64,000 nt of DNA, taken from contig JALECJ010000256.1 of NCBI GenBank assembly GCA_023515745.1, positions 2,170,001-2,234,000 of the forward strand, read 5' to 3'. Of the stretch, positions 50,325 through 62,479 are shown piece after piece (position 1 is the stretch's first letter; the number at the start of each line of letters is the position of its first letter). A model generated the notes under the pieces. The model was not told where the DNA came from. It saw nothing but the letters and a program-made list of their open reading frames with translations, and ran no database searches. Position numbers and translations under genes: made by a program. The stretch comes from Amoeboaphelidium protococcarum. Its lineage: Eukaryota; Aphelidiomycota; Aphelidea.

Positions 50325-50584
50325 AACTGCGACACTTTTTAGTTTTACCGGTACAGGGAATAAAAGGCATCACCGGAAAAAGTTGAAACGAGAATTCGTG
50401 TTTCACCCATTATGATTTGACGCGCTTAACATTGTTTTGGATCATAGAGCGCTTGTGTATTTCCTTGTCTTCAACAATCAGATAACTCGTCTCTTCTTGA
50501 GGTGTACGGTTTGTTTTACTACCGCGTTGATCCATCGATACCTTCCTTCATTTCTATCGATTTTCAGTTTTGATAGTTCAGATA
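50325..50584. promoter_or_regulatory. Divergent region upstream of KAE1
   Basis: A 260-bp gap between divergent starts. It contains TTGACGCGCTT at 50418-50428 and A+T-rich segments. Promoter function is inferred from orientation only. Confidence 0.35.
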
Positions 50585-51624
50585 ATGGTGGTCGCGTTGG
50601 GTATCGAAGGCAGTGCCAATAAATTAGGTATCGGGATCTTGAGGGATGGAGTAGAGTTGGCGAATATACGAAAGACTTATAACAGTCCTCCTGGGCAAGG
50701 CTTCCTCCCAAAAGAGACTGCATAGCATCATCGGCAGCATATCATTCATCTGATTAAATAGGCCTTGGACTAGTGCCAAATGTCCTTAAAGCGCGATATT
50801 GATATCATTTGCTATACTAAAGGTCCGGGTCTTTTAATCCATTGTAATCGTGTGCTATTGTGGCTCGTACTCTGGCTTGCAAATACAAGAAGCCTCTGAT
50901 ACCTGTTAATCATTGCATAGCTCATATTGAGATGGGACGACAAATAACCGGCGCACAAGATCCTGTCATTCTGTACGTGTCTGGAGGTAATACTCAAGTA
51001 ATTTGCTACAGTAATGGTACATATAGAATTTTTGGTGAGACACTTGACTCTGCCGTAGGTAATGTGCTCGACAAGTGCGCGCGTTTGATGAACATTCCAA
51101 ACGATCCGTCTCCGGGATACAATATCGAGATGTTGGCTAGAAAGTCAGACGGCTAGAATTTATTCTCTCTCCCATACATTGTCAAGGGTATGGATGTATC
51201 ATTTAGTGGAATTTACAAGAATATCCATCAGTATATCACAGAGAATCCATATGATGATACCACCGGAAAGTTTGGCGACTACTCTATGCCAGATTTGTGC
51301 ATGAGCTTACAAGAGTACATTTTCGCCATGATCATTGAGGTGACCGAGAGGGCGATGGCACATTAGAATAGTAATGAAGTGCTTATTGTTGGAGGAGTGG
51401 GCTGCAATCTCAGGCTGTAAGAGATGATGTAAATAATGGTTGAAGATCGGGGTGGTTAGTTGTATGCCATTGATGAAAGATACTGCATAGACAATGGTCT
51501 CATGATTGCCTGCGCGGGACTTCTTCAATATAAATCCAGTCAGGATAAAACTTTTCCGGTCGATGACAGTTGCATAGTCACCTAAAGGTATAGAACAGAT
51601 CAAGTAAACGTGACATGGCGATGA
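50585..51624 (+). CDS. KAE1: KEOPS subunit Kae1/OSGEP, tRNA t6A synthesis, with a one-base frame break
   Basis: Kae1 transfers threonylcarbamoyl to A37 of ANN-decoding tRNAs within the KEOPS complex. The frame opens [20 protein letters not shown], keeps FLPKETAQHHRQHI (metal His pair region), and reaches CYTKGPG. Near 50833-50846 the reading frame moves by one base, after which it continues [37 protein letters not shown] (second metal motif), [65 protein letters not shown]-type motif and ends at TGA 51622-51624. With one base restored the length is about 346 residues, as in orthologues, and the spacing matches. The broken spot is the conserved GPGMGAPL motif. Many TAR codons fall on conserved Gln. 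No introns seen. Confidence 0.9.
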
Positions 51625-51941
51625 ACTGTAATAAATAAATGTTTAAGACCATCGCTCATTACCAGTCAGACGTATCTTGAAACACTAACGCCTTAAAAGT
51701 TTTCGCGTTTTTTCACTCAGTCGCGTTTGCATGCGTGAGCATTTGGGCGACAAGGAAAAATCATCAATAATTATGCATGCAATGTTTTCAACCTAACCGA
51801 CCTTTGAAATGATCAAAATTTCGCGTTTTCCGTTCCTTCGCCTGGAAAGAGATTAATTGAATTAGCCCTTATTGATTGCCTTTCTCGAGTCATTATAAGT
51901 GGACGCTTTATATAGCTACAACATCAACTACTACTACTATA
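51625..51941. other. Intergenic region upstream of RPL9
   Basis: A 317-bp gap with two TTTCGCGTTTT-type motifs (51699-51709 and 51827-51837) and a short CAACTACTACTACTATA repeat just before the start codon. No coding frame seen. Confidence 0.45.
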
Positions 51942-52526
51942 ATGAAGACCATTAATAGCAGCCAGGACGTTAGAATCCCAGAAGGTGTGGAGGTGTCCGT
52001 CTAATCGCGCGTTGTCACCGTTAAGGGACCTAGAGGAACATTGAAAAAGTCATTTAAGCACACTGCATGTGAGCTGTAGATTGTCAAGAGTTAGAAGCAC
52101 GTTGGAGAAAAGGCATTGAGAGTTACTCTGTGGCACGCTGCCAGATTACACGCTGCCTGCCTTAGAACCATCTGCACTCACGTCAAGAACATGGTCAATG
52201 GTGTCACCAAGGGATACAGATACAAGATGCGTTTTGTCTACGCGCATTTCCCAATTAACGTCAACATTCCAAAGGACAACAGCAAGATTGAAATCCGTAA
52301 TTTCTTGGGTGAGAAGGTGTTGCGTGCTGTCGAGATGAAGGAGGGTGTCAAGATTTTCTTATCTACTGCACAGAAGGATGAGATCTATTTGGAAGGTAAT
52401 AGCATTGAGGATGTCAGTCAGTGTGCTGCCTCCATCTAGTAGAGCACCAACGTTAAGGAGAAGGATATCCGTAAGTTCTTGGACGGTATCTACGTCAGCG
52501 AGAAGGGTGTTATCTAGACTGAGTGA
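51942..52526 (+). CDS. RPL9: 60S ribosomal protein L9 (uL6)
   Basis: A 194-residue cytosolic ribosomal protein. It aligns along its whole length with the eukaryotic family: [92 protein letters not shown]. Nine Gln are used: three CAG, one TAA and five TAG, and the adjacent TAG-TAG of SIQQ sits exactly at the conserved QQ of the yeast protein. It ends GVI-Q-TE at TGA 52524-52526 with TAG two codons earlier, so TAG is clearly not a stop. No introns. This gene alone is strong evidence for the code. Confidence 0.98.
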
Positions 52527-52682
52527 TTATGATCAATCTCATCGACTTTACATTGTCACCTTTGAATTTATATTTTTCAATTTTATTATTCTTGATTAGG
52601 AATTTGATACTTGATTACGTTACTGTTTAGGCTGATTACATATTTTCTTCTTGATATTGTAATAACAAGTAAGATTTAAAAG

Positions 52683-53537
52683 ATGAGCGCGAAATATACC
52701 GCTGTGATTACTGGAGGTTCAAACGGTATAGGGAAGGAAGTAGTGAAAAAACTATTGTCTTTAGGCAATTGGACGGTGGTAGTGCTTGACATTGCTCACC
52801 CAGACATTAATAATGATCGATTAAAGTTTATTCGCTGTGACATTACTAAAGATCTCGTTTCTGCAGTACAGTAACTGATTCAGTAAGAATATCAAGTTGA
52901 TGTGTTTATAAACAATGCAGGTATTGCATCTTCAGTGAAATTCCATAGAGCGGACAACAATGACAATATTCAGCACTCTATCAAGTCTATTGAGCGTCTG
53001 GTTGACATCAACTTTAAAGCTGTCGTGATGGGAACTTATCTCGCGTCAAACGTTCTCATGAAAGGCAGAAGCGGCGGTGTCATAATCAATGTGTCAAGTA
53101 TGTCCGGTGTGTTGCCATTTGCCTTGGATCCTGTGTATACTAGTACAAAGTATGGTGTGGTCGGTCTGACAAAGGCTTTGTAATTCTCATAGTAGACTGT
53201 AGTTGCACTGTGTCCATACTTTGTGAAGACCAACTTGGTTCAGGGAGCCATGAAGCTGGATCAAAAGTTTGCCGCTCTTCTGGAAAGTGGAAGACTGGTT
53301 CAAGTGCCTATTGAAGAAGTCATTGACGCTTTCATCATTGCAATATATCGCGGATTAAAGATTGAAATTCCTGATAATGCTTTAAATAAGAACGGTAATC
53401 GAAGAATATCTAGAATCCGCAAAGGAGACTGTATTCTGATCACCAAACAAGGCCTACAAGTAGTTGGAGCTCAGGACACATTCAACCTAAAGGCAGAGAT
53501 AGCTGCTGCTCAACAACCTGTTAAAAGTTCTCTTTGA
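52683..53537 (+). CDS. Short-chain dehydrogenase/reductase
   Basis: A 284-residue NAD(P)-dependent oxidoreductase of the SDR superfamily. The Rossmann motif is TGGSNGIGKEV (TGxxxGxG) at about residue 10, with an acidic VLDIAH after beta2 that favours NAD(H). NNAG is kept in VFINNAGIASS, the catalytic Ser is in NVSSMSG and the YxxxK pair is YTSTK. The PYFVKTNL segment corresponds to the usual PG.v.T. The C-terminal 50 residues are basic and variable. In layout it resembles 15-hydroxyprostaglandin dehydrogenase-type SDRs, but the substrate cannot be told. TAR codons at CPY-preceding QFSQQT. Stop TGA 53535. Confidence 0.9.
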
Positions 53538-53671
53538 CTACGTGATATTTTCAGTTACTATTTGCAACTTTACTCTTTTGAATCTGTTTTAAGTCTGATT
53601 GAATGACTTTTCACTTGTTTTGTCGGTCGCAATCACAATCATAGCCTTGAATGAAGTTTAAAGTGATAATA

Positions 53672-54303
53672 ATGAAAGCGATAGTACTGATTGCGAATGG
53701 CTCTGAGGAAATGGAGGCTGTGATAGCTATTGATGTTCTTCGACGTGCTCAGGTAATTTATTCATATATTTTTGAATGTTTATGATTAATCGTATTTAAT
53801 TCTAAATGTAGATTCAAGTGGATGTCGTTAGTGTCACAGCTAGCCGCACTGTGGTGTGTTCTAGACAGGTGAAGATTCAAGCAGATTCGTGTTTGTCTGA
53901 ACTTTAGAATGTGGACGGTTATGATGCGCTGATACTGCCAGGTGGTTTAGCTGGTGCAAAGTTCTTTTGCTCCGATGCTCAAGTATAGTCTCTGTTGAAG
54001 CGTTACGTTAACGCACCTAAAAAAGTCATTGGAATTATCTGTGCTAGTCCAATCGCGCTGGTAGAAAGTGGCCTCTGTAAAGGATGTAAGATTACGAGTC
54101 ATCCTTCAGTCAAATCTTAATTGGATCATGATTACTAATACGTTGATGATGAGCGTGTTGTTACTGCGACTATTAATGAAGTTGGGTCTAAGCTGATCAC
54201 ATCGCGTGGACCTGGCACTTCGTTTGATTTCGCCTTATCATTAGTTAAAGAATTGGCTGGTGAAAGTACGGTTGAACAAGTAAAAGCGCCAATGATGTTA
54301 TGA
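53672..54303 (+). CDS. DJ-1/PARK7-like protein deglycase/chaperone
   Basis: Exons 53672-53752 and 53812-54303 flank a 59-bp intron (GTAAT...TGTAG), giving 190 residues, the same as human DJ-1. The class I glutamine amidotransferase-like fold is clear: KAIVLIANGSEEMEAVIAID with the catalytic-site Glu, ALILPGGLAGA, and GIICASPIAL with the redox Cys at about residue 104 in the nucleophile elbow. C-terminal GPGTSFDFALSLVKEL is conserved. DJ-1 proteins protect against oxidative and glyoxal stress in cytosol and mitochondria. An alternative upstream in-frame ATG at 53651 would add seven residues; 53672 matches family length better. Stop TGA 54301. Confidence 0.95.
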
Positions 54304-54746
54304 ACACTCGCTGCCAATAAGTTTAACGCGTTTAAATTTGAAAAATGGCACAATAAAGTAATGATAAATGTAAATTAGTGATTAATCAGTGTACAGTGTC
54401 TTCACAGACAGCGGCATCGTTTGCTACTACGCAAAGGTAAACACGGTCAAAGTGGCTGCTCTAACCAATGAATACCAACACAACTGTTCTCGGACGCAAA
54501 TTACAACGCATCATTTTAATCACTTATAATTATTAATTAACGCATTTAAGATACGACGAATTAATAATACGACGCGTTCGATCAATAGATGTGGAAAGAA
54601 AGAAGAGGTTTGCGCTTGAAAATTTACAAAGATCAAAGATGACGCGAAATTTACCAACCTTTGAAAGATAAAGCTTATTTAGAAAAGTATACACCATACT
54701 TATTATCACCGACATTGGAATAGAATCATTATACAAGTGAACCAAA
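54304..54746. other. Convergent intergenic region after DJ-1
   Basis: A 443-bp gap between the ends of DJ-1 and the PP2C-like gene. It contains TTTAACGCGTTTAAA, a perfect 15-bp inverted repeat (54323-54337), and a CGACGCGTTCG motif at 54571-54581. It should hold both 3' ends; no coding frame is convincing. Confidence 0.4.
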
Positions 54747-57305
54747 TCATTATGGAGCGGAAACACGAATAACTTCAATGCCCAGATGATCAATCTTCGC
54801 AAACGGGATGTAAACAGGAGGAAGACCAAATTTGATGGCACCCATATTGCCACTAATGCCCACAGCTTTTGTGGATCTACCGGTTTGTATCGAGATCTAA
54901 TGCCTTGTCGATGAAGAGCCGCCCACTGGAATGCTAGAGTATCGCCTGAATGGAAGATTCACAGATATGTATTTATCAATAAGCTGCTCCATAATCTTGT
55001 GCTTGTCCGCTCTCTGAGAATGCAGAAATGTATCATCATCGTAAAGATCGCGATCGCCTTTAGTTGCATCCATAGCATGCTTCACACACGCTTATAAAAT
55101 CTTCTCAGCACTAATGTCGAGATGCAAAGATGGATTGCTTGATGTATTCACCTCCAGCTTGTCATTCTAGGCGAAAACTTTCTTCAGAGTTGAAGTCTGT
55201 CCATCAATGCCGTATGGAGCCATAACGGGCGCAAGAGCATTGTTGAACGCCAACTCCTTCAGATCGCGAGATACCATCGCAGAGCCATAACCAACCACGG
55301 CATTATCAAACTCTTTCTAGAACTACTACCACGAAGAAAAAGATTCTAGTCCGTGTATTAAATAGGGTCGTGGATAGAGCTGCAGTGGATCCAAGCAATC
55401 ACCCAAACCATCACTGGCAAACACAAAGAAATCATCAGCCTCACAAAAGGTTTAACCAAAATGCAAATTATTCGTATGAGCATAGAAATCAGTCAGAGAA
55501 CTCATCGAGTCAAATTCAGAACGCCCATTATCCTCAATCGAGTCTTTAGCTTATCCTTATCCGGTCAGAGTCTACCAATTGCGCTCCACGTACTCTGGAT
55601 TCAAAAATCCTCCCCAGATCATATTGGACAATCCATGATGTCGACCAATACCACCAGGTGTATAGCTAGTATTCAGACGAATGCCCTCATTATCTCTCGG
55701 ATACTGATGTAGAGAACGCCATTTCTTCTGAAAATGTCGAGTCTTTCTACTTTATGATCGAGATTGATCATTAACAAGAATTTAAGGATTAACCGATGAT
55801 GGAGTATTGGGTGTAGCAACATAATCCGATGCCACATTGGCAGTGTAATGATAACCTTCGACATCTCCAGCCATAACATAATTCATGACATGTGTAATAT
55901 CGCTATTGAACGGCTCCTTCAATTGAGTCAGCATCCAAATGACAACGGTAGTACCTCCACATTCTTCCACTTCTGACATGACCCTTTGCGCTTCTTTCAC
56001 AATGTCATTTAAGAAATTGAGCACATCATTCGTATTATTGAGCACTATTTAGGATGGTGCCTAATCTTTACAACTATATCCCAAGATTTTTGCCAGTACA
56101 ACTGCACATGTCAAATTACTAGCTATTCGTGCATGATGTCCCGCTCCCATTCCATCTGCTACACATCCAATCATAAAATTACTGCCTTCAATAAGAACAT
56201 ATGCATCGGCATTCGGATCATTAAGCAGAACCATTTCATCTTGTAATAGAAGTTGACCTTCTTAAGACTTTCGTTATTGATCTTTAGAGAGGAGTCTGCT
56301 AGCTTTAATCATGGGATACGTTGCCGTTAATAGGCACGAAACATCCCCACCTGTTGCTTATTCATCAGTTCCACTATTAGTGGTGATGAGGTCTTTAAAA
56401 TATGTGAAAAATTCCATCAACTTTTATCCATCGCATTTAGGAAGAGTATCTACAATATCAATACCATCCTTTTAATAAATAGAAGAATCGTGTAGCACAC
56501 GGAAATCGAATCTAGGATCAATGGGGTGTCGCATAATCCTCTTAATATTTGGCGCTAATGAGAAATGCTCCTACTAAGGGTTCCAACACGAAGTTAATGT
56601 GATAGACTGAATATGCTCAGACGGAATCCCATCCACTCTCATCCCCAAACTTGTACAGCGCTTTGATATCGAATGGTGCATAAGGTAACTGTTGAGGTAG
56701 AGAATATAAGTCTTCAAATGGGGGATCAGAATGTAGACATACCGCCGGTAATCATTCAGGAGATGGGATATAACTTTCAAACTGTTGATCACCTCCCATT
56801 CGATATTCGCTCCACACTAGATGGCAGACTCTACGCCAGCTTTGAACCTCTCCAGACACTCTATGAAAGCCCTAAAATTACCTTTAAACTTTTCTTCCAA
56901 TGAGAAAGGAGACAGAATAGGACCAAGTTTAGATACAACTTTAGACTGGAACCAATTGGATAGAGACGGTTTCTTCTTAAATTCTGCCGGCTAAGCTTTG
57001 CCACTATTACCGTTATTATTATTATTACTGCTACTATTACCACCGCCGTGACTGCCGGATACATTTGGAGTGACAATCTCAAGAGCAGCGTTACTCTATG
57101 ACTACAATCCCTCCATCTGAATTTACAAATCATGATTCAACTTAACCAACTGCTCCGTACTCACTCCACTCAACATCAACGTTTTACCATCCAGCAGAGA
57201 AATGAGTTTATTCAAATGCACCCTCAATTACCGCAATTATTCATTAACCTTCAGAGCCACATCCACAGCATTAGCTCCCTACATCTGACCACCAACAGGT
57301 TGCAT
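54747..57305 (-). CDS. PP2C/PPM-like protein phosphatase with N-terminal helical region
   Basis: One 852-residue frame from ATG 57303-57305 to TGA 54747-54749. Residues 1-95 are helical (VNEQLRQLRVHLNKLISLL) and are followed by an Asn/Ser/Gly-rich linker. PPM-type motifs appear in order: FMIGCVADGMGAGHHARIAS (about 380, the metal-binding DG and GxG), EECGGTTVVIWML (about 450, the GGTT strand) and DFFVFASDGLGDCL (about 628, the SDGLxD metal site). The usual RxxMED first motif is not obvious, and spacings are larger than in classical PP2C, so it is a divergent member, closest by eye to the Ptc7/SpoIIE-like branch. Mg/Mn-dependent Ser/Thr dephosphorylation is the expected activity. No intron. 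A plus-strand frame at 56673-56903 lies antisense. Confidence 0.8.
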
Positions 57306-57689
57306 TTTATCAGATTTTCAAATATAAACCAGACTAAATAAACGGAATCAACTAAAAGACAGAGTCAAATAAAGCAGAACTGACTGTATATAACAATACC
57401 AGGAAAAACAAAGAATGTAGGAAAGCTAAACAAAGAATGCAAAAAAGAAGAAGAAAGATGAGAATTTCAAAATGCAATCCGTTTCATTCCCGCTGCGAAT
57501 TTTAGTTTCACCCAATCACTCACTCACTTCACTTGGCAACGAGCGATTGGGAGGGAGTCTTAAGAACGAGGTCGCAGCTCGAAAGAATAGATGAGAGAGC
57601 AAAAAAGTCAAAAACGCGCTTCATTGTCACTAAATTTTGAACTTACTCTTTATATCGATCGTTTAGATAATTAATAGACATTGATAAGG
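57306..57689. other. Divergent region between PP2C-like and DUF1764 genes
   Basis: A 384-bp gap with A-rich segments, a CACTCACTCACTTCACTTGG tract near 57516 and an AAACGCGCTTC motif at 57613-57623. No coding frame. Presumed promoters. Confidence 0.4.
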
Positions 57690-58094
57690 ATGGGAAAGGT
57701 GAAGTCGAAGCCACGTAATGAGATTGACGATATATTCTCCTTTGGAAAGAAACGGTTGGCAGAAGACTCGTAGTCGGATAAAGAGGCTGTTTCCAATTAA
57801 TCAACTAGTATCAAGTCTTCTCTGAAAGTCTAAAACGCGAAGAAATAGACGGTGACTAAGTAGGATTCCAATAAAGCAAAATAAAAAGATATAGCTAAAT
57901 CGAAAAAAGCTGTACATATTCAAGCTGAGAGTATATCTTTAATCGATGGGCTCTTTTCTCGTTAATCTCAGTCGAGTAATTCAAAAACAACTGAGGAGGG
58001 CTATCGTATAATCTCTGCTGAAGAACTGATCGAATAGAATAGAAATGCCGGCAACAGTAAAGACTGCCCTTTTGATTGCTAATGCTGCTTTTGA
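57690..58094 (+). CDS. DUF1764 family protein
   Basis: A 134-residue eukaryotic protein of unknown function. It begins MGKVKSKPRNEIDDIFSFGK (family consensus K..EIDDIFs.kkk), continues with a lysine-rich middle (KQKDIAKSKKAVHIQ), and ends TTEEGYRIISAEELIEQN, NAGNSKDCPFDCQCCF with a C-terminal CPFDCxCCF motif that is the family hallmark, probably a metal-binding cluster. The second-last Gln is TAA inside the CQCC motif. Stop is TGA 58092. The family is conserved across eukaryotes, often linked by co-expression to ribosome biogenesis (recollection, unverified). The gene contains about ten TAR codons. Confidence 0.9.
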
Positions 58095-58342
58095 ATTATC
58101 ACGTGTTTAATAAAGTATAGATCTAATTAGTATTATTAGGTGTTTGTAATTTAATTTACAGTACTTTTAAAAGCATGAGGTCTATTATCTTCAAGTGTTC
58201 ATTCAAGCTGAGCAATCTCTCCTCGTCCGTCGACTCTTTTCTTTCTGTTTCTTAAATTTTTTTCGCGGATGCTTTGTCGTTTCCGTATCAAACTTGAGCG
58301 CTGTGATAATATCGTAACAATCAACCAACTTTTTATAATACA

Positions 58343-61300
58343 ATGGCTATTGTTGGAATTTTTGTGGCCAGATATGATTTTACAGATCAGAATGAGGATG
58401 ATAGTAATTTATTGAATTTCTCAGAGGGGGACCTGCTAGTTGTCTTTGATAATTCTGATAATGACTGGTGGGAAGCTGCTGTGTATGCTCACATTGACAC
58501 ATCTGGCAGTGTCCCGTCCAGTTATATTGAGTCGGCCCCTGTGAAGTATAATGCCACCGCTTTGTATGATTACGAACAACAAAATGAAATGGAACTTAGT
58601 TTTGCTGAAGGTACGACCTTGAATGTGTTTGACGATGAACTGTGTTCGGGTTGGTGGTTGGTTGAATTAGATGGCCGGTTTGGACAAGTTCCTGCTAGTT
58701 ATTGTGAACCCAATACTGATGTAGTCTTAAATGCACCATCTATAAATGTACAAGATTTGGATAAAGAATTTGACGAGAGCCGGCCGTAGTCTCCCGAGAA
58801 TTCATAAGGTCCTGCTGCTGGAATGACTAGCGACGACGTTGCTGGTGGAAGCGGATTAGTTAAATCGTTTAGTAATAAGGAACTTTCACTATATGCTGCC
58901 ATGAAAGAATCTTAGTCATAAGAATATGTCGATCCGCTTTAACAATATGCGATTGAGTAGATTTAAGCCTAGGAAGCCCCGGTGGAAGAGTTTGACGATT
59001 TTAATGATGATTTTATCCCTGGATAGCACGTTGAGTAGGTGGTCAAGTCTCCTTCTAAAGCTTCGCCGTCTTTTGATTTTCCCGTTGTTGCTCCATAGAT
59101 GGATGGCTCTTAATCTAAGACAGTTGATAGTTCGGGTGACACGGATTTGTGTCCTGTAACTGCGATAATAAGGATTGGTAAGAAGCAGAGAACGAGAGAG
59201 GGTTATCTCAAATTTTCTGATGGGAACATTGATTTTGTTGATGATAAAGATAAGAGCACCATTTAAACATGGAATGTCAATGATTTGGCTCATTATAAGA
59301 AAGAGAAGAAGAAGTTTATGCTATAGCCACATGGTAACTCATCTCCATACGAATTTCTCTCCAACGATAAGAATGCTCTGTCACGATTGATCACTTAAAT
59401 TGACACTTTTAAAGGTGTTGAAAGTAGTGGTAGTAAACCAAGTGCGGTAAACAGTCGACATAGCAGTCCAGTATAATCTCAAGATTCTCTGGCTCCTGCC
59501 AATAAAGGTAAGAAGAATATGGCGTCAAATCAGTCTTTGAAAGCCATCTCCTCTCCTATTTCTGGCTCTGTCATAAAGTTGAGTGGGTCACGGGAGTTGG
59601 ATGCCGGTATTGTGTCCCAGGATAACCCAGCTGAAGCTCCGTTAGCCTTAAAGGCTGTTGTAATGTACGAATTTGAGGGCTAAGGTGATGACGAATTGAA
59701 ATTGAATGTCGGTGATCGAGTAATTGTCACTAAGAAAGGTGATGAATGGTGTCATGGATTTAAAATTGGTGATTCCAAGAATATAGGCGTGTTTCCGAGA
59801 AAGTATATCTAATTTGAGAAGGTGGAGACTGCATAGCAACTTCCAGAGAAGTTTTAGATGGAAGTTCCTTCTGGTCTCATTTCTAAAGAGCCTGAGCGGC
59901 GGCAAGTTGTTCCTTCTGTGGTATCTGCATAAAATGTTCCTCCAGTAAAGCCGCCGCGGTAGAGAAGCGGAAATAGTACGCCTAGTAATAGCTCAGTGGT
60001 TTTTTCATCTGTAAGTACCACATAATCACCACAAAAGCCTCCGAGAGCTGCTATGCCAGTAGTTGTTGATACTGAATATGGTCGCCCTGAGACCCCTCCT
60101 AGGCCTAGTTAGAACGCAACGCCAAAACTGCCTCCTAGAGTTACATCAGATGCGGAGTCTTTCTCTTCTGCGGCCGAGTATTATCCACCGGAGACGTCCA
60201 AGTTAGCATCAGTTGAAAGCCCGCCGAGATTGGCTCCTCGTCCGTAAATTGATGCACCATCTATAACTTCCCCATCATCAGTTAACAGTGCAGAAAGTGG
60301 TTCAATCCATAGCACTAAGAAGCAAATGTTTGATAACCGCTAGTGGACTGATACTTCAAAGACTTTTAAGGTGGAGGCCGCGTATTTGGGATACAAGGAT
60401 GGTAAAGTTTAGTTGCATAAGACTAATGGCGTCAAAATTGCTGTTCCGATATCCAAACTTTGTAAAGAAGATGTGTTGTATGTATAGGAGTAAAGCGGTA
60501 TCGCATTGGATGATGTTTTGGCAAAGATTGATGAATTATCCGTGTCTACTGCTCAAGCCAATGTTTCTGCTTCGTAACCTTAATCCCAGCCGTAATCTCG
60601 TTCGATGTCAATGCAGTCTCCTCAGGACAATTTTAAGCCTAGGGCTGTAAAAGATCCATATTCTTATGCTGGATTCAATTGGTTGGAGTATTTTTTATCA
60701 TGCAAGATTGATCAGGAAGATGCCTAGTAGTATGCTTAGAAGTTTGTTCAAGAGAAGATGGATTAAGATGTGATGGAGCATCTCACGCGTGTCATTATGA
60801 AGGAAATGGGAATGAGAGAAGGAGATATACTGCGAGTGCTTGCTAAACAGAAGATTTAAACCCAAAGTAGTGTTGGTCAATCTTCTATGCCGGTATTTGC
60901 ACAGGCCGCTTAGTAGCCTATGTCGCAAGATACTTTAGAGAGAAGGCGTGGTAGACCGAGCATGGATAAGTTGCAGTAAGGATTGGACTTTTTCTCCAAA
61001 GTTGCTGATCCTGCGGTTGCATTGAACAAGGAGCCTGTTGCTGCTTAGGGATTAAGATCTACTTCTGTTGATTAACAAGTTAAGCCTCCTATTAGTACCG
61101 GCACCGGCTCCACAGTTCCTACTATGAAAGCCGATCCGAAAGAAAAGGATGCAGAGTTGAAGAATATTGCATATCTTGATTCTCTGTTGGCGAAGAAGGT
61201 TGCCACCATTGATCGCACTTAGTCCCCCTAGATGAAGTAGGATATGTTAGAGTAGTTGAGGCGCGATGAGGAGCTGGCGAAACGTCTTTAGGAAGAAGAA

Positions 61301-62479
61301 TTGAAGCGTGCAAAGACATCTTCTAATGGCTCATTGAATTCTTAACCTCGAGTAGCAGTTCAGCAATAGTAGCGGTAAGCAGCTCCAATTAAAGATTCGG
61401 CACCAAAGACTGATTTGTTTACTAGTGCACCCGCCGTGGCTTAACCTGCTGTATCCGCGTAAGTTCAGTCTAATTTTCCATCGTTTGCTGCTCCGGTGAA
61501 TTAGCAGTAATAGAATTCGAACAATAACACGTTGCGAAGAGGGAGGTAGCAACAGTAGTAATAATAATCTCAGTAGAGTGTTGCCGTCCCTGCAATTAAT
61601 CCTGATACGCTGTTTGATAATGCCAGATCTAAGCTCGCTCAATAGTCCAATAATTACTCTGGCCAGCAAAGTGCGATCCCTCAAAGACCATCTAGCGTTT
61701 CCAATGCCTTTTAATAATAGCAGTCTCCAATGAATTTAGTGCAATCTGGGGCCTTAAATGGTGGTCTTTCGGATGCTTTTATGGTATCTGGTAATAGTGT
61801 GCCGTTTGAACGCCCAGCCTCAGTTTAGAGTTAGCCAACTAGATCACAGATTGCACCGACATCTTATCCTCAGTAATAGTAATAGTCTCCAATGATGTCT
61901 GGATATCCTTAAATGTAGTAGTATCCTCCCTAGTAATCGTAGTCAAACTAGCCGCTGATTTCTAATCCACAAGCTGGATTTTAGCCCGGATTTAATGCTG
62001 GATCTTATAATCAATTCAATTAACCTGGTAGTGGTATGGCAGGTAGTGTGGGCTCTGGTTAAGGCGGTACACCTTTTTCTACTGATTTGTTTTCACAAAA
62101 TTCGTTTGCTCCTGCTATACCTCAGCAAAACATAGGCGGCAATATGTCATCTGGTGGCAGTAATATGTATGGTTAGTAGCAGTAGTAGATGTATTCTCAT
62201 CAGCAGGTGTCATAATCATCAACATCGTAATAGTATAATCAGAACAGTTTCAACTAATAGTAGTAATAGCAGCCTGATCCCTCTGATAAGTACAGTGCGT
62301 TTAGGATGGCAGGAAATGAGCCAAGTTTGTTTGATAGGTTTGGCAATGTGTAAAGTGCTAATACTGCTCCAAATGGACCTGCCGCTAATGATGTCAAATC
62401 TGGGTAACCTTTGTAGAATGGGTAATAGCAGTCATCAGGTCCATTCCAGAACAATGTTCCATACAATCAGTGGTTTTGA
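58343..62479 (+). CDS. SLA1: SLA1-like endocytic actin regulator
   Basis: A 1378-residue protein of the fungal endocytic coat that links cargo (NPFxD), clathrin and actin assembly at cortical patches. Domain order by residue: SH3 about 2-65 (ARYDFTDQNEDD, NDWWEAA, VPSSYIE), SH3 about 68-128 (ALYDYEQQNEMELSF, GWWLVELDG, VPASYCE), a variable region with an SH3-like homology (SDGNIDFV), SH3 about 437-492 (VMYEFEGQGDDELKL, EWCHGF, FPRKYI), Pro-rich PPRP/PPRV motifs, SHD1 about 667-712 (FKVEAAYLGYKDGKVQLHK, NGVKIAVPISKL), SHD2 SAM-like about 771-838 (NWLEYFLSCKIDQEDAQQY), a charged helix, and a long Gln/Pro/Asn-rich tail with many tracts written TAA/TAG. The order equals yeast Sla1. Stop TGA 62477. 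No introns. Strong fungal-type marker. Confidence 0.95.

Noticed and set aside
50835-50846. Programmed minus-one frameshift in KAE1
   Set aside because: The sequence GGTCTTTTAATCC does not fit the X-XXY-YYZ slippery pattern in the right frame, so an error or mutation is likelier.
56673-56903. Plus-strand frame of 76 codons that looks protein-like
   Set aside because: The minus-strand PP2C-like frame of 853 codons covers the region without any TGA and carries three phosphatase motifs in order.
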